Shown piece by piece: positions 10,163 through 22,360 of a stretch of 64,000 bases of DNA. The stretch's first letter is position 1. Every line of letters starts with the position of its first letter. The stretch is taken from the NCBI GenBank assembly GCA_010093515.1, contig MU001695.1, positions 417,862 to 481,861 of the forward strand, read 5' to 3'. The notes under the pieces are model-generated. The model ran no database searches and was not told where the DNA came from. It worked only from the letters and a program-made list of their open reading frames with translations. The position numbers and the translations under genes were made by a program. This DNA is from Lineolata rhizophorae (taxonomy: Eukaryota; Ascomycota; Dothideomycetes; Lineolatales; Lineolataceae).

Positions 10163-13100
10163 TCAAAACCTCCCCTCCAACCTCCTCCGCGCCCATAAGC
10201 TACCGCTCCGCTCCCTCCCCTGCACGCCAAACCCGGCCGCCCGCCTACCCCCGTCGCCGCCGCTCCGATCCCTGCTCACGCTGCCGTCGCTGCTCTGGCC
10301 GCGGTAGCGCTTGCTCGCGTCGGCAGCCGAGTCGTCGACGTCGAGGCGGCGCTGGGCGCGGCGGCCGACGCGCTCGCCCCGGCGCGCCACCTCGATGTTG
10401 ACGCGCGCATCGGCCGAGAAGACGCGCAGGCCCACCACGCACACGGCGTTCCAGGGGTCGCGCTCGAACTCGTCCTCGGCGTCGTCGCCGGCGTCGTCCG
10501 GGCCGCCCTCGCCCATCATGCCGCGCATCCAGGCGTCCGGGCCGCCCGACGACGGCTTGCCGGCGGCGGCCTCCTCGCCCTCCGACTCGCCCTCGGAGCT
10601 ACTCGGCGCGTCGAGCTCCGAGTCCCAGCTTAGGTCGTCGTCGCTCACGTCGCTCAGCCGGATGCTGCTGCCGCCGACGGAGCTGCCGCCGCCGAAGCCG
10701 AAGCCCGCCTCGGGCATGTGCCGCGGCGCCTTGTGCACGCTGATGCCGGGGCGCACGCCAGGCACGGCGGACAAGGTATCGCGCCGGACAGGAAGGGGTG
10801 CGGACGGGGGTGCGGGGCTGGTGGCGCGCCGCGCTGCGGCGGTGCCGTTGGTGACCGTCGGGGGAGCGGGAGAAGAGTGCCGCATGGGTGCAGTCACGGA
10901 GGCGGAGCGACCATGTGGACGCGATGTCTGCTGTTGCTGCTGCTGCTGAACGGGTGGGAAGGTCGAAGGGGGAGGTGGAGCCGAGCGGGGCGGGTTGTCG
11001 CCGATGGGGACGGAGGATGGTCGTGAAAAGGGTGAGCCCGGACGGGAAGCGTTTTGAGCAGGGAGGCCGGGAGAGTCCGTTACGCCGTTAACGGTGGAAC
11101 CGTTGGTAACAGTCGTCGCGGCCGTGACAGTCGAAGAGGTGGTCGTGGCAGTGCTCGTAGATGCGTTGGTTGCGACGGACGAACTAGTGGGTGGACCCGA
11201 TGCGTTTCCGTTTCCGTTTGGCAGAGGCGACACACCTGGACGGCCGCTGGGCGCCTGCTGCGGTGGTGTCCCGGTTCCATCTCCCTCCGCTCCATGACTC
11301 TGTATGCCCAGCCCGTGCAACGGCTCCGGCTCCGATACGCGCAGGTCCTCGATACGGCGGTCCAAGATGGCCGCCGGCGGCGGGCCCGGCGGCTCCTGCC
11401 CGGGCACCGGCGTGGCCGTCCCGCTCGCCGCCGCGCTGCTCCGCTCCAGCTTCTCCGCGATCTTCATGTTCTTGCGGATCTGGCGCAGCTTGTCCTTTTT
11501 GTGCTGCTTGCGGCGGGCGTCGTGCATCTTCTTGAGCTGGCGCTTCTGGCGCTCCTTGCGCTCGCGCTGCTCGCGGTGGCGCGCCTCGCGCTCCAGCTCG
11601 CGGAACTGCCCTTTGGCATGGGCGAGGTCGTAGCTAAGGCCGATGGCGAGCAGCTTCTCGCGGCGCGTCGTGCACGTGCTGCGGATGACGCGCTCCGGGG
11701 TCGGCTTGTGTGGGTTGCGCGTCGCGGTGATCTTGAGCAGCACCGTGTACGAGCCGGCCTCGAGGTCGAGCTCGGTGCTGACGGACCGCTTCATGAAGTA
11801 CGGCTTGTTGGACCGTACAATGTAGTCGTCCTCATCGTCCTTGTGCAGTCGGAAGCTCAGCTGGAAGCTGTACTGTCCTTCTAGGCCAATGAAGTAGCGG
11901 TCGTCGAGTTGCGACAGCACAATGACGACAGGGCTGGCTGCCGAGAGGTTGATGTTGAACTTGGTGTCGAGATAATCGACCGTCCAGGGCACCTGTACCG
12001 ATGTCCACTGCTGCGTGACTGTCCACTCGGGCCCGAATAGACGCGTGCGGTCGAAGTGCTGATAATGCGTGAGGAGATCCTTGTACGAGATCCAAAAGAC
12101 GCCGTCGTCGCCAAACTTATGGTTGAGCTTCTCCATGCGCTCCGGCGTCCACTCCTCGGAGCCATCACTCCACTTTCCCTGCCACTCGGAGCGACCCCAA
12201 GGGTTGCGCAGCTTGAGCAAACGGTGGCCATCGAGCTCGCGTGCTTCCATGATGGAATAAGCATGTTTTTCCTGGATGCCCTTGCGCTCGCCGTGCTTGC
12301 CGCCCATCTGGCCGCAGCCAAAGAGAAACGTCTTGTTCACGTTCATCAGCTCATCCTTCCAGAACTTATCCTTGTCGAGAATGTCCGTCGCAAAGATCTC
12401 CGTCGTCACGCCTCCGGTCAGGTCCTCGATGCCCTCGCCAACGAAGCCGCCGTTGATGGCCGCATAGTCACCATGAGACTTCGCGTATGCCTTCTCCAAC
12501 AGTGGTAGCCACGTTTCGTTGGGGTCCGCGCACTGCGCAAAGTACAGCGCGCGCGAGCCCGTCTGCATTACGGCGCGGTATTCCTCCTCCGGGTTCTTGC
12601 GGTTCTGGACTGCGAGCCACTGGTGGCGCTCGACTGTGGCCTCATCAAAGTCCTCCTTGATCAAGTACAGCTTGTCGTCTACGATTTCGGAGAACCACTC
12701 GCCGTCGCGGTGAAAGACGAAGCCGTATACGCCGACTTGCTCGTCACACGCCACACAGACGCGCCGGATCAGTCCTTGTCCGTTGCTGAGCGTGCATAGC
12801 GCCGACATGAACCAGCAGTCGCCCTCGTTGCCCTGGCGAATGTCGTTGGCGGATGCGCCTTCGATGAAGAACTTGGGGTCCTCGAAGATGTCCTAGGGTC
12901 ATATCGTTAGTCCGAGCGCATTTCGAGAAATACGGAGGCGCGAGAAATAATTAGACTACTATGAGAGCCAAAGCGACACAAAGGAACAATAAGATCTTAA
13001 AAAAAGGCCAGGGCATCAAAATGAAAGTGAGACCAGGAAAAATAATTGAGAGAACAAAATCTTCTTATGACGGCGTCAATAAAAAAGCCCAAGCCGGGCC

Positions 13101-13720
13101 TGCAGTCGCATAGTCTATGCGAAAGCATATGAACTCGTGGATACCACTAGGGCCGCACAAGATGTTCCCCGCCCAAAATATCACATGAGCTCATAAGCAT
13201 CAACATGAACTTCCACGCATACATAAAATCCGCGAAAACAAAATTCAATAAAACATACCTCTACGCGCTTCACCGACATGGGCCGCAAATTGGACGAATT
13301 GTCGCACAGCGCCGTCAAGCAATCCGGCAGGACGCCTTGCATGCTAAGGCGGAAGTCGGCCTCGATGTCAAAGTGCGGATCGCGATACTTCTGGTTGATG
13401 CGGCGGCACTCGCGGACGATCTTGTCGACCTTGCGGCAGCAGTGCAGGACGGCCCGCTCGTAGGAGGCGAGGGCATTCTGGCCCGGGACGACGCCGCGGG
13501 GCGCTAGCTGGGCGGCCCGTCGCGCGTACGAGTTGTCCGGCAGCACGGTGAAGGCCTTGCCCGGGTGCTTCGAGTTGAACTTGGCCCAGAAGGCGTCGAT
13601 GTCCTTCTGGGGCGTCTGCTGCGGAGGCCGCCGTGGCGGCGTGGCCGGGCCCGCGAGCGAGTCCAGCGAGTTGGCCCGCGTGGGCTGCCGCGATGTCATG
13701 TCGACCATGGAGTGGGGCAT
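10163..13720 (-). CDS. Calpain-family cysteine protease with disordered C-terminal tail
   Basis: Two exons, 13720-13259 and 12892-10163, joined across a 366-nt intron (GTATGT donor, CCTAG acceptor), give 1,063 residues. Calpains are calcium-responsive intracellular cysteine proteases. The catalytic triad is complete: Cys180 in NEGDCWFMSALC, His364 in EKHAYSIMEA and Asn384 in LRNPWG. The order is an N-terminal helical region (about 40-150), the protease core (155-430), a beta-sandwich (about 440-560), a highly charged Arg/Lys/Glu coiled-coil stretch (about 570-630), then a long Ser/Pro/Thr-rich tail with a polyglutamine run near 10925-10945 and an acidic patch. The conserved ending DPWNAVCVVGLRV (about 10420-10460) suggests the frame is correct almost to the stop. 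It is not the RIM13/PalB type, judged by domain order. The intron is longer than others here. Confidence 0.88.
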
Positions 13721-15540
13721 CGTCGCGGTGGCGGCGGCGGCGAGGAGCCCTGGGTGAGAGGCGGGACAGGTGGCGTTGAAGGATCGCGCTGGGAGACGGG
13801 AGATGCGAGGACGACACTAGATGAGACGAAATCCGGACGGTGAGTTGGCCTGGATGATATTCTCCTCCGGCTCTATAAGCGTTCCGTAGAGGCAAACTGC
13901 CGGGGTGGCGCGGCAAGGAGGATTAGTATATCTCTCCCGTTCGGCGCGGGCCGTCTTGAGACAGATCTAGTCTGTCAGACGCTCAGGTGAGCGGGACGGA
14001 GCCAATGGACGAGAGCCAGCCGGCAGCGACTACGGCGACCGGTACAGAGACGGCGGTGATAGCGGCAGGGCAACAGTGAGCGCGGTGGCAGAGAACATTG
14101 TCGACTAGCTATAGCAAAGGAGGGGGGAGGCAAAGGGGGGCCGGGACGAGAGGTGCTGGCCGTCTCCCGTCTTAAAAACCTCTAGGGGCACTCTCCTACG
14201 CTGGCGCTGGAAACGAGTCCCGCAAGTCCCATCACCCTAGCAGATGCGGCTGAAAGGTGCCCGACCCACGGCGACGGTGGTGATGACGGGAGCGCGGTGT
14301 GCGGAGCGACGTTGGCGTCGGCCAGCTGCGAGGTACCGCTGTCTTGCGCCGCCGCCAATTGCGTTGCCAGAACCACGAGCAGAGGCAGGCACACAGCCGC
14401 ATCTAAAGTACTCCTCCGTCCCGGGGAACCCGCGCGGGCGACCCAGCCAGAGAGCGCCGGCGCGGGTCTCGCGAGGGAGCTGGGCCCGTGGGTGGGCGCC
14501 GCCACGACCGCCGCCTCGGCCCCGGCGCATCCATGCACGTCGGGGCCGCCGTTTGTTTGGCGAGCCCGTGGCGTCATTCGCTACTCCCTGCGGCCGGGCC
14601 ACTGGGCCTGCTTACGGACTCTACTAGCCCCCAAAGATAGAACGGCCGAGCAATGGCGGCGCGCCGGTGACAAACCGGGGCCAAGACGGCGACGGCGGCT
14701 CTTGGCATCAACCGCCCTATGGAACGATGTCCGACGGCAGGATGGAATCTTTTCAGTAGATTGTATGTGCTCGTATTACTACATACCTGTCCGATCCAAA
14801 CCCGCGAATAAGTGGATTTCTAGCAGGGGGCTGCTAACTGCAATTGCCGGGTATGCGACCTTCCTCTCCGGGTCCGCGAACGCCCCGTCGATGCGTGGCG
14901 CAGAGACATAGGTACGCGAATTGAGCACGGCGATAAATTGATAGTGGACTTACTGCGCACCCATACCACCGCTACTACGTACGTAGTACTCCCAGTCCTA
15001 CATATGCCGGTGACCGAGCCGTCGGCGAGTGGAGCCACGGTACGGAGCATCTGGGGCGGGAGCGCTACCGCGGGCGTGGTTCCCGTTCGCCGACCATGGT
15101 ACTCGGCTGCATGTGCACCGGATTGGACCCAACCCACCGCTGACCGTTCGATTCTCCCTCTTCTCCCGCCCGCGCAGACGCAAGGTCGGTCACGGCAGGA
15201 GCCGCCTGCGCATGCGGGGCCACGGTCCAGCCATACATGGCCGCCCGGCTAGACCTGCCCGGCGCGGCGCCGCCGATGCGCGCGATGTGCCTCTGACCGC
15301 TTGGCATGCGGCCTGCGGCGCTAGCGAGGCCCGCCGATTTGTGACGGTGAACCTCACCTCCTCGATGGGGACGGCGGCACCGATTTTGTGTCAGGGAGTG
15401 GTCTGTCGGGCATTTTGGACCGGTCTGCGGCGGTCGAGATTTTGCGTGGCCGTGGTGCGGATTGGACGGAGAAGGGAATGCCGTCATAGTGCTACGATGA
15501 AATGGATCAGGTACTACACGATCCCTTAGACTCTAGGCAT
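13721..15540. other. GC-rich gap upstream of the calpain gene
   Basis: The first 300-400 bases are the calpain promoter. Beyond that several overlapping open frames exist on both strands (for example 14182-14602 and 14297-14911), as expected from GC-rich sequence. None shows a domain, a second matching exon or clear codon structure. A perfect palindrome, TACTACGTACGTAGTA, lies near 14975-14990. Confidence 0.4.
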
Positions 15541-18500
15541 ACGTATGCGCTTATTGTTGGCGTGGGGTTTGAGTGGCTGTTCCATGGGTAAGTTGAGTAA
15601 ACCCCCGGGCGTCCAGAGCTACTCTACGATGGTTCGTCATATAGACGACCAAGAGGACAAATCCATTCGCTCGTCGCGTCGAAATGTCTCCAGCTGACGA
15701 TGGGGTATTAGGAAGTTGCATCGGTCCTTTCTAACCATTTGCTACGTCTTGGACTGTTTTCTATGTTGGAAGTTATTTGCTTCGATGGATCTCACTTTAA
15801 TAATTCATGGTTACATCCCACGTCTCAAAGAGCAAAATTTTTCGAATACACTTTGAGATGGAAAGAATTACCAGATCACATGCTGTTTCAGCCCTGCCCG
15901 ACCTCACTATCCGCTCATCGAATGCGAGATCTTCATATTACTCTCCTATGCGGACCAGCCTGTCTGACACCATATACTGCTAGACCACTTTATGTGTGCT
16001 AGATTGAAGTCAAGGTAGCGTGCCGCACCAGAGCCTATCACGAAGCCCACCTCTACATCCGACAGCCAATAATGACACGGCTTGAGGCGGCATGGCTGAG
16101 AATTTAGTTGCTTGTCACGCCCTCACTTGTAAACTTCGACCAGACCCTATGCTAGTACGTTATATTTAGCATCTACAGCTAAGCTACTTTCCTAAGAGTT
16201 TAGTCGCACTAAGCACTGGCACCATCTTTAATTTGTTGATTTCATACCTTCTGTTTCACGTTTACGCACTGGCAATGTGGAAGTTCCAATTTTATGACAA
16301 TAATATTGGATGGAGGCATTAATAAGGAAATTGAAGAAACAAGACATTTGCTTAAATGAAAACTTCAAGGCCAAACTCTAGATTATAACTTCTTCCAATA
16401 CCACACAGAAGAAAGTAAGAGAATTGAGTTGGGTAAGTATCACCAAGACGCATGCGGTACCTAAAGATTGATGTCCTATAGCCTAAACCGTTAATGTTTG
16501 TACTTGACGGCCTTGATAGTCCGTACTACGTAGTACGTACAAGAACGAGAATGAACCATGGTACGTCCTATTGGGACCTGAAACCTAAAACCGACGAAAT
16601 GGCCTCACAGATGGCCCACTTCGGGCAGCATATACCTCATTCTTCCGCGCGTAAATTATGTGCAATGCCGTTCATGCGCATTTTAGGATCCTGCGAGGGC
16701 TCAATTTACTCTGAAATGCTCTGTTACTTATCACGCCGCAATTTACGCTTCTTTAGGTGTTTGACTATAACCTGACAATTGGTATATTCTATTGACGGGA
16801 TTTCTAGGATTACCTTCAAGTTGTGATCCTTTAGTTAGACGCTGGTCCCATAGTGAGAATAAAAGGACCGCGGCTGTTTCTCCAAAATGCGCCAGCTAGT
16901 ACGGTGCAAAGAGCAGTTTGAGGTTAACTTAAGATCCGGTGGCGATACTCTCGTCTTATTTCCTGTGATAGTACTCGCTGCTACGCCTGGAAATCCGAAG
17001 GTGCTAATATAAGCTGCTCGGCTAGTTGATTTACCATCCAGCAGCTCTGCGAATAATTTGGTAGTTTTGTTTTTATATCATGTCGAAGGAACTAGCTGGT
17101 CCCATTATATGAACATAAAGGCAGAACGTCGACGTACCCGTTACGACCATTTGCAGTGGGGAAACGCATCAGAGGCTAAATGCTACCCCCTAGTGTGGTT
17201 CAAAAGTGATATTGCTAGTTGTGGCCGCCATTTTGCTGCAGGGGTCGAGAGAATCGAGATCACCCACAACAACTTTCTTGCGCCAATAACAACCATCTTC
17301 ACATGCGACATATTAAGGTGTCAAGCTTTGTTATTGGTAGACAGCTTCTGCAACCGGATAGATAACAAGGAATCGAATTAGTCTGTTGGACTGCGCTCTA
17401 TGGAAAGAAATTGAGTACAAGTACAGAACTGTTCTCCTAACAAGTGACGCATGCAACAGCAGAGCAACTAAAAAAGTTTAGTTCTAGAGACATCCCTCAG
17501 AACAGCTGGTAATACGTTTATTTGGCACTGTTGCGCCCCGACTAATCCCATGTCTACTCGCAACCCTGGAAGTCTCTGATGCCATTTCCGCGAGCCCCAT
17601 ATTCGAGCACAAGCTTACCATGAGCTCCCAAACCGCCTAGGTAACATCTTTATCCCTGTAAGCAGTGCTGCCAGCAAGGGCGACACGGTTAATATTGCAG
17701 CTGTCGAGCCCAGGACCGCATTACCGAATGCCTTAACTCATGTGCATCTAGCCCTGTGTCCTATAATTCTCGTATTGCCTTTTTTTTTTCCTGCTAAGTA
17801 TTATCTCCTGGCTTTTGGGATCGGCGGGGCAAGTTCGGGCCTGGCGATAGTGACATGAGCCGAATTCTCTCTACCAAGACTTGAGAAGTTCGCTGCTATG
17901 GAGCTGAATTTGCTGTATTTGGCTGTGGAAAAATCGTGATACTGTCCTAGGAAAGTAGAGAACGATCAAGCGAGCCGATGGGTTTCTTGCGAGAGCGCAG
18001 GATCTGACTTCGGTGTCTGAATAGAACGTGGAACTTGATGTATAATGCTGAGGTGTAGCCTCTAGCTTAAGTGTTGAAGGTCAGCACCACCCAAGTAGCT
18101 TTTGCAATTCAGGCTTTGCCGCCCATGGCTTTAATGTCGAGTCAACTCTTGCGGTGATCGAACCAAGCGTAATATTGCAGAAGACGCCATATTGAACTAT
18201 ATTGAGTGCAACCATTAAATGTGTGGCTATATGACCAAGGTGCACAGTCCCCAGTCTATATAGGTCAATACAGTATGAGTGCACTCACATAGTACCTCCT
18301 CGTGCTTCTACTCATCTTCAGGTGTATTAGTAAGAGAAAATTTGTCGACCGGTTGCGAAGATTAGAGGTGGCGAACTGGAAACGTGAACTCGTGATCTTA
18401 CTAAATCGGGTAATCAGAGAATTGAAACCCGGAGTAGAGCACAGGTTCCCTTACGGCAGAAAGTACGACAATTCGAGGCATTTGTAATTGCTATATCAGG

Positions 18501-18781
18501 TCTGACACTACTTTATTTTATTATATTTTTAAATTTTGAATGTTGTATGCCGGGTGTACAATCCTGACGCACGCAGACAGTTGTGTTGACAAAGAAGATT
18601 GGCCGAGATATCTCCTGGGCGGACCGAGATGCCCGACGACGAAACAACATCATGCCCCTTCGACCCGAGCTCCGCGCGTATTCCACGTTTCCTTCGTCAA
18701 CACATCGAGGCACAATGTGGCCTCCTTTACCTTTGATTTGACGCATCCTTATGACCTTGGCGCGCCACTGTCAATTCTGCT
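15541..18781. other. AT-rich gene-free block
   Basis: Base composition shifts abruptly to AT-rich and the longest open frames are about 100 codons with no recognisable content. TA-rich words are common (TTATA, TAATA), as in RIP-mutated or long-decayed repeats, but I could not identify a parent element. A palindromic GTACTACGTAGTAC occurs near 16521. A pyrimidine run lies near 17780. The last 200 bases serve as promoter of the following phosphatase gene. Confidence 0.4.
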
Positions 18782-20107
18782 ATGGCCGGGCCGTCATCAG
18801 CGCGCGGCGCTCGCGCTAGGGCGTCAAGCGCCGCCGCAGGCAACGGCTTCGTAGCCTCCGCGCAGCGCTTCTGGCAGGTAGGCAAATAGACAGTCACGTA
18901 CCCGAGAGATTGCTGCGCGCAAAGCTGACATGAAGGCATCATTGAAACTGTTAGCGATCGTATGCATCGGACTACGTTGGGCTGGCACTGCTCGTCGTTG
19001 CGTATCTCCTTGTGCGAATCCCCGCAACCCTGTCACTCCTGCAGGTAACGCGACCTAACCAGCCGCAGATAGTTTTGTTCGTCGAGCCGTTCCATCGCAT
19101 GTTTTCGCTGGATAATATCGCGATTCAATACCCGCACGCCGAGGTTGAGCGCGTGCCCGTTCGTACGTGCCATAGGAACGTCCTGGACACGCGCTCAGGG
19201 TAGCTGACGTGTGTGTAGCATGGCTGTTTGTATATGCAGGACTTATTCCGCTGGGAGTTTTGGTCGCGTGGGCTGTCATCTTTCGTGGCGGGGCGCATAA
19301 GATGCATGTTACTGTGCTGGGCTTCATCACCAGGTATTGTCCGAGATGTTTCTTAGGCCCTCAGCAAATGCTAACAACTGTGCAAGTCTCATTTTGACAT
19401 CTTTCATTACCGATGTAAGTCGCCATACATCCGCCTCCGGCAGTGCCTTCAATTAACCGAAGTCCAGGTAATCAAAAATGCAGTCGGCAGGCCCCGTCCG
19501 GACCTGATAGCGCGCTGCAAACCAGTGAGCGTTTCGTCCACCCGCCCATTCTTCTCCAATAATCCCTCGCTCCTAACGTCCAGCGACCTAGGAACCCGGC
19601 ACGCCAGCCCACAAGCTCGTCACGTACGAAATTTGCACCGAGACGAACCACCACACGCTGCACGACGGGTGGCGCAGCTTCCCATCTGGCCACAGCAGCT
19701 TCGCCTTCGCCGGCCTCGGCTTCCTTTCGCTCTTCGTCGCCGGCCAGCTGCACGTCTTCCGGCCGCGCACCAACCTGACGCACGCGCTGCTCGCGCTCGC
19801 CCCTTTGCTGGCCGCCGCCCTCATCGCAATCTCCCGCTGCGAGGACTACCGCCACGACGTCTACGACGTGACGACCGGGTCGCTGCTCGGGATCCTGGTT
19901 GCGCTCTTCACGTACAGGCGATACTATCCGCCGCTGCGCGCGAGGCGCTGCGACGAGCCGTATCCGAATCCGGGGGAGATGATGAGGAAAGCCGAGGGAG
20001 GTGGATGGACCAAGGTGAAGGACGAGGAGACGGGAGAGTTTGAATTGGACGAGATGGATGAGGAGAGGGAAGGGTTGACCGCCACGCCGGGAAGGTCGGG
20101 AAGTTAG
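18782..20107 (+). CDS. DPP1-like PAP2 lipid phosphatase, seven exons
   Basis: An integral-membrane lipid phosphatase that dephosphorylates diacylglycerol pyrophosphate or phosphatidate. I assembled seven exons: 18782-18877, 18955-19011, 19069-19162, 19219-19333, 19387-19414, 19468-19524 and 19592-20107, giving 320 residues in one consistent frame. All three PAP2 signatures are present: KNAVGRPRP (Lys-x6-Arg-Pro), SFPSGHSS and SRCEDYRHDVYD. About six hydrophobic segments are visible, including YVGLALLVVAYLL, IPLGVLVAWAVIF and FAFAGLGFLSLFVA. The family block FVEPFHRMFSLDNIAIQYPH lies in exon 3. Exon 5 is only 28 nt. Introns are 53-77 nt with good branch points (CTGAC, CTAAC). The ATG at 18782 opens a short cytosolic leader; the exon 1 junction is the least certain. 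The C-terminus is acidic. Confidence 0.87.
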
Positions 20108-20739
20108 GGCTTGTATTGCCACCTCGTTCCTTGACCGGCTGGTGCGTCTGAGATATGATGCCTTGCTGGCCGACGCACGATGGAATGCAGCCGCAATATA
20201 CCCCTTTAATGCTGAGCCTTGATGCGGGCTGCATACCTTTGCGTCGTCTGCTGAGGCGAGGCCATTTTATGCGTGCAGGGGGAAAACAATCGTCTACGGC
20301 CGCACGTATGGGTAGGCCATAGGAAAATATACGGAGGTGAAAAAGCTACTGGCCGCAATACGCGCGGTAGAATCAAGGAAACGTAGTCTGTATGGCCTTC
20401 CTAGCCACCATCTGACCATCGACTGCAACTACGACTAGAGTGGCTACTAACAGTTCACCATGATAGCTCACGAGCTGTAGACTTGAATCTGGAGGCCGCG
20501 TAGCTGTCACTGCTGGGTTACGGAACGAAGGGGTGGAGACACATTTGACATACTAGGATAGTGTGTCGAGCTGGATTCGTACAAAATTGAATGCACTATC
20601 ATGAACGAATCTTAAGAAAGGAGAAAAGGAAGCATGGGATGTCTAGATTCCCCGGGGTATCATCCGTTAAATATCTAAAACAAGCGCCATCCGAACGCTA
20701 ATCAAATGCTGGTGGTAAGTGAAACCTTAAGGCGACCTC
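20108..20739. other. Convergent 3' intergenic region
   Basis: Separates the 3' ends of the PAP2 phosphatase (+) and the Saf4 gene (-). No gene or structured element was recognised. Confidence 0.4.
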
Positions 20740-21825
20740 TCAATCATCCGAATCGTAATCGACCAAGGCAAGCCCGCCCCCTCCGCGATCGTCTTGCTGT
20801 GGCGGGGCTTCACTGGGTGCAGCTTCCGGCTCCTTGTCGACAGTTGGCTTCTTCTTGACACTTGCTACTCGCTGACTTCCGAGGGTTGTTGTGCTGCTCG
20901 AGTCTAGGAGAAATGGATCCATGGCCGCCCACGTGTTCCTTCTAAGCTGCTCCTGAAGCTTCAGCTTGCTGTTCTGCGCTTCCCTTTCTCTTCTTGGTCT
21001 CGTATTGGGCGTGGCGGTCTTTTGAGTCCCCCTTTCCACGTCCCCGTTTGCGCTGGAAGTGGCGAAGAGCGGTTTGGTGGCGGCCTTGCGTGCTTCGTCA
21101 CCACCAAGGGGCCTAAACTCGACGAGCGCGGCTCTCCTCGCATCATCATCGTTCTCCTCCACTAGGTCGATTCCAAGGCTCAATTTGTTCTTCAAGGCCT
21201 CCGTCACGTTCGCCTTCCTCGCTCTCGCCTTCCGCTCAACGCGAAACGCGTCTCGCAAGCGTTTGTTCGCACTGGCCGGGTCTGACCAATCCCGTTCCCT
21301 CATCTGATACAACTCACGCACTCGATGTTCTACGACTTTTGCCTGCCTCTTGTCTCCCTCCTTCCCCTCGAACGCCGCAAACGCATCGTTTCTCCTCCTT
21401 TCTCTCTCCTCTTCGGTCAAGATCATACCACCGAAGCTCTCTAGCCCTTCGCCCGGCCTCGTCTCATCCTCGCCATAGTCCCTACGCCTCGCGCCCTCGG
21501 TGACGACGTACTCTGTGTTCTTGGGGTCCGTCCGGATCTCGATGGCGCCGCCGCAGGCGGGGTGCTTCATGCGGAAGGCCCAGATGGGGGTGCTGTGGTA
21601 GGCGCCGGCGCGGCGCTTCTCGGCGTTGAAGCGCACGCCCTGCGCGATCAGCGTCGGCCGCGGGCACGTTGTGCACCACACGGCGAAGGGCATCTCGAAG
21701 CGCACTGTCAGGATGCCCTGGCCGGCCTTGCGTGCGCGCGAGCCGAGCGGGTGGCGGCCGGCGTTGAATGTCGGCGGAGAGTCGGTCGATGGCGGGTAGT
21801 ACCGCCCCATGTTGAAGCCCTGCAT
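20740..21825 (-). CDS. saf4: Saf4/CCDC130 (YJU2-family) splicing factor
   Basis: A 361-residue protein of the YJU2/CWC16 family, whose members join the spliceosome around the catalytic steps; CCDC130/Saf4 is the divergent branch. The N-terminus MQGFNMGRYYPP, followed by RARKAGQGILTVRFEMPFAVWC and RFNAEKRRAGAYHSTPIWAFRMKH, is the family signature. A zinc-binding set is visible as Cys-Thr-Thr-Cys near residue 52 and a later single cysteine in HPACGG. After TDPKNTEYVV (about residue 105) the protein becomes charged and helical, with a Lys/Arg-rich stretch near residue 200 and an acidic end (VDYDSDD). No intron is needed. It diverges from the Dos2-like gene, whose start lies 535 bp away. Confidence 0.9.
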   Translation of the reverse strand: MQGFNMGRYYPPSTDSPPTFNAGRHPLGSRARKAGQGILTVRFEMPFAVWCTTCPRPTLIAQGVRFNAEKRRAGAYHSTPIWAFRMKHPACGGAIEIRTDPKNTEYVVTEGARRRDYGEDETRPGEGLESFGGMILTEEERERRRNDAFAAFEGKEGDKRQAKVVEHRVRELYQMRERDWSDPASANKRLRDAFRVERKARARKANVTEALKNKLSLGIDLVEENDDDARRAALVEFRPLGGDEARKAATKPLFATSSANGDVERGTQKTATPNTRPRREREAQNSKLKLQEQLRRNTWAAMDPFLLDSSSTTTLGSQRVASVKKKPTVDKEPEAAPSEAPPQQDDRGGGGLALVDYDSDD

Positions 21826-22360
21826 GATGGCAACGTAGGCGCGGTGCGCGCATGAAGCGGTGGTGCTGGCTTGTTGTTGGGGAGAAATGGACGGTTGGCT
21901 TTACGAGGCAGGAGTTGAGGGAGCAATGAATCTAGCCCCGGCTAATACTTTGCCCGGCCCCGAGCAGGTCGGGCCGCTAAATACGCGTTAATGTCCGCCC
22001 GTTTCCGAACAGGGCCACTGAAATGCAATGACCGCAGATAAATCACACCGCGTTCTCCGTTTAAAAGGCGTTTCAAACACCGATCAAATGCGAGTTGAAT
22101 GTGCTCGAGTGGATCGCGAGGGCTGTCCAGTGACGTGAGGGCCAAGACTGGTGCGGCTCGAAGCTCCGCGCGGCGCTTCCCCTCCCGGCAAGCTCGAGCT
22201 GCAGCGCGCTCCACCCGCGCCCCTGTCGACCCCCTCGTGCCACTCACCCCATCTCCGCCCTCATTTCCCCCTCGACAATCGGCTTCCCCGCATTCTACCC
22301 GCGCTATTGATTTCACGCCACACAGTGCGACCGCGCGACAGCGTCCCCGAGCAAGCGAAG
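21826..22360. promoter_or_regulatory. Divergent promoter between saf4 and the Dos2-like gene
   Basis: This 535-bp stretch must carry the start signals for both genes. The right part (22240-22340) is C/T-rich, as is common in fungal leaders. No specific factor site is claimed. Confidence 0.5.

Noticed and set aside
14182-14911. Overlapping frames on both strands, one with a hydrophobic stretch like a signal peptide
   Set aside because: No start near the hydrophobic segment, no domain, no splice-linked partner; probably GC-rich noise.
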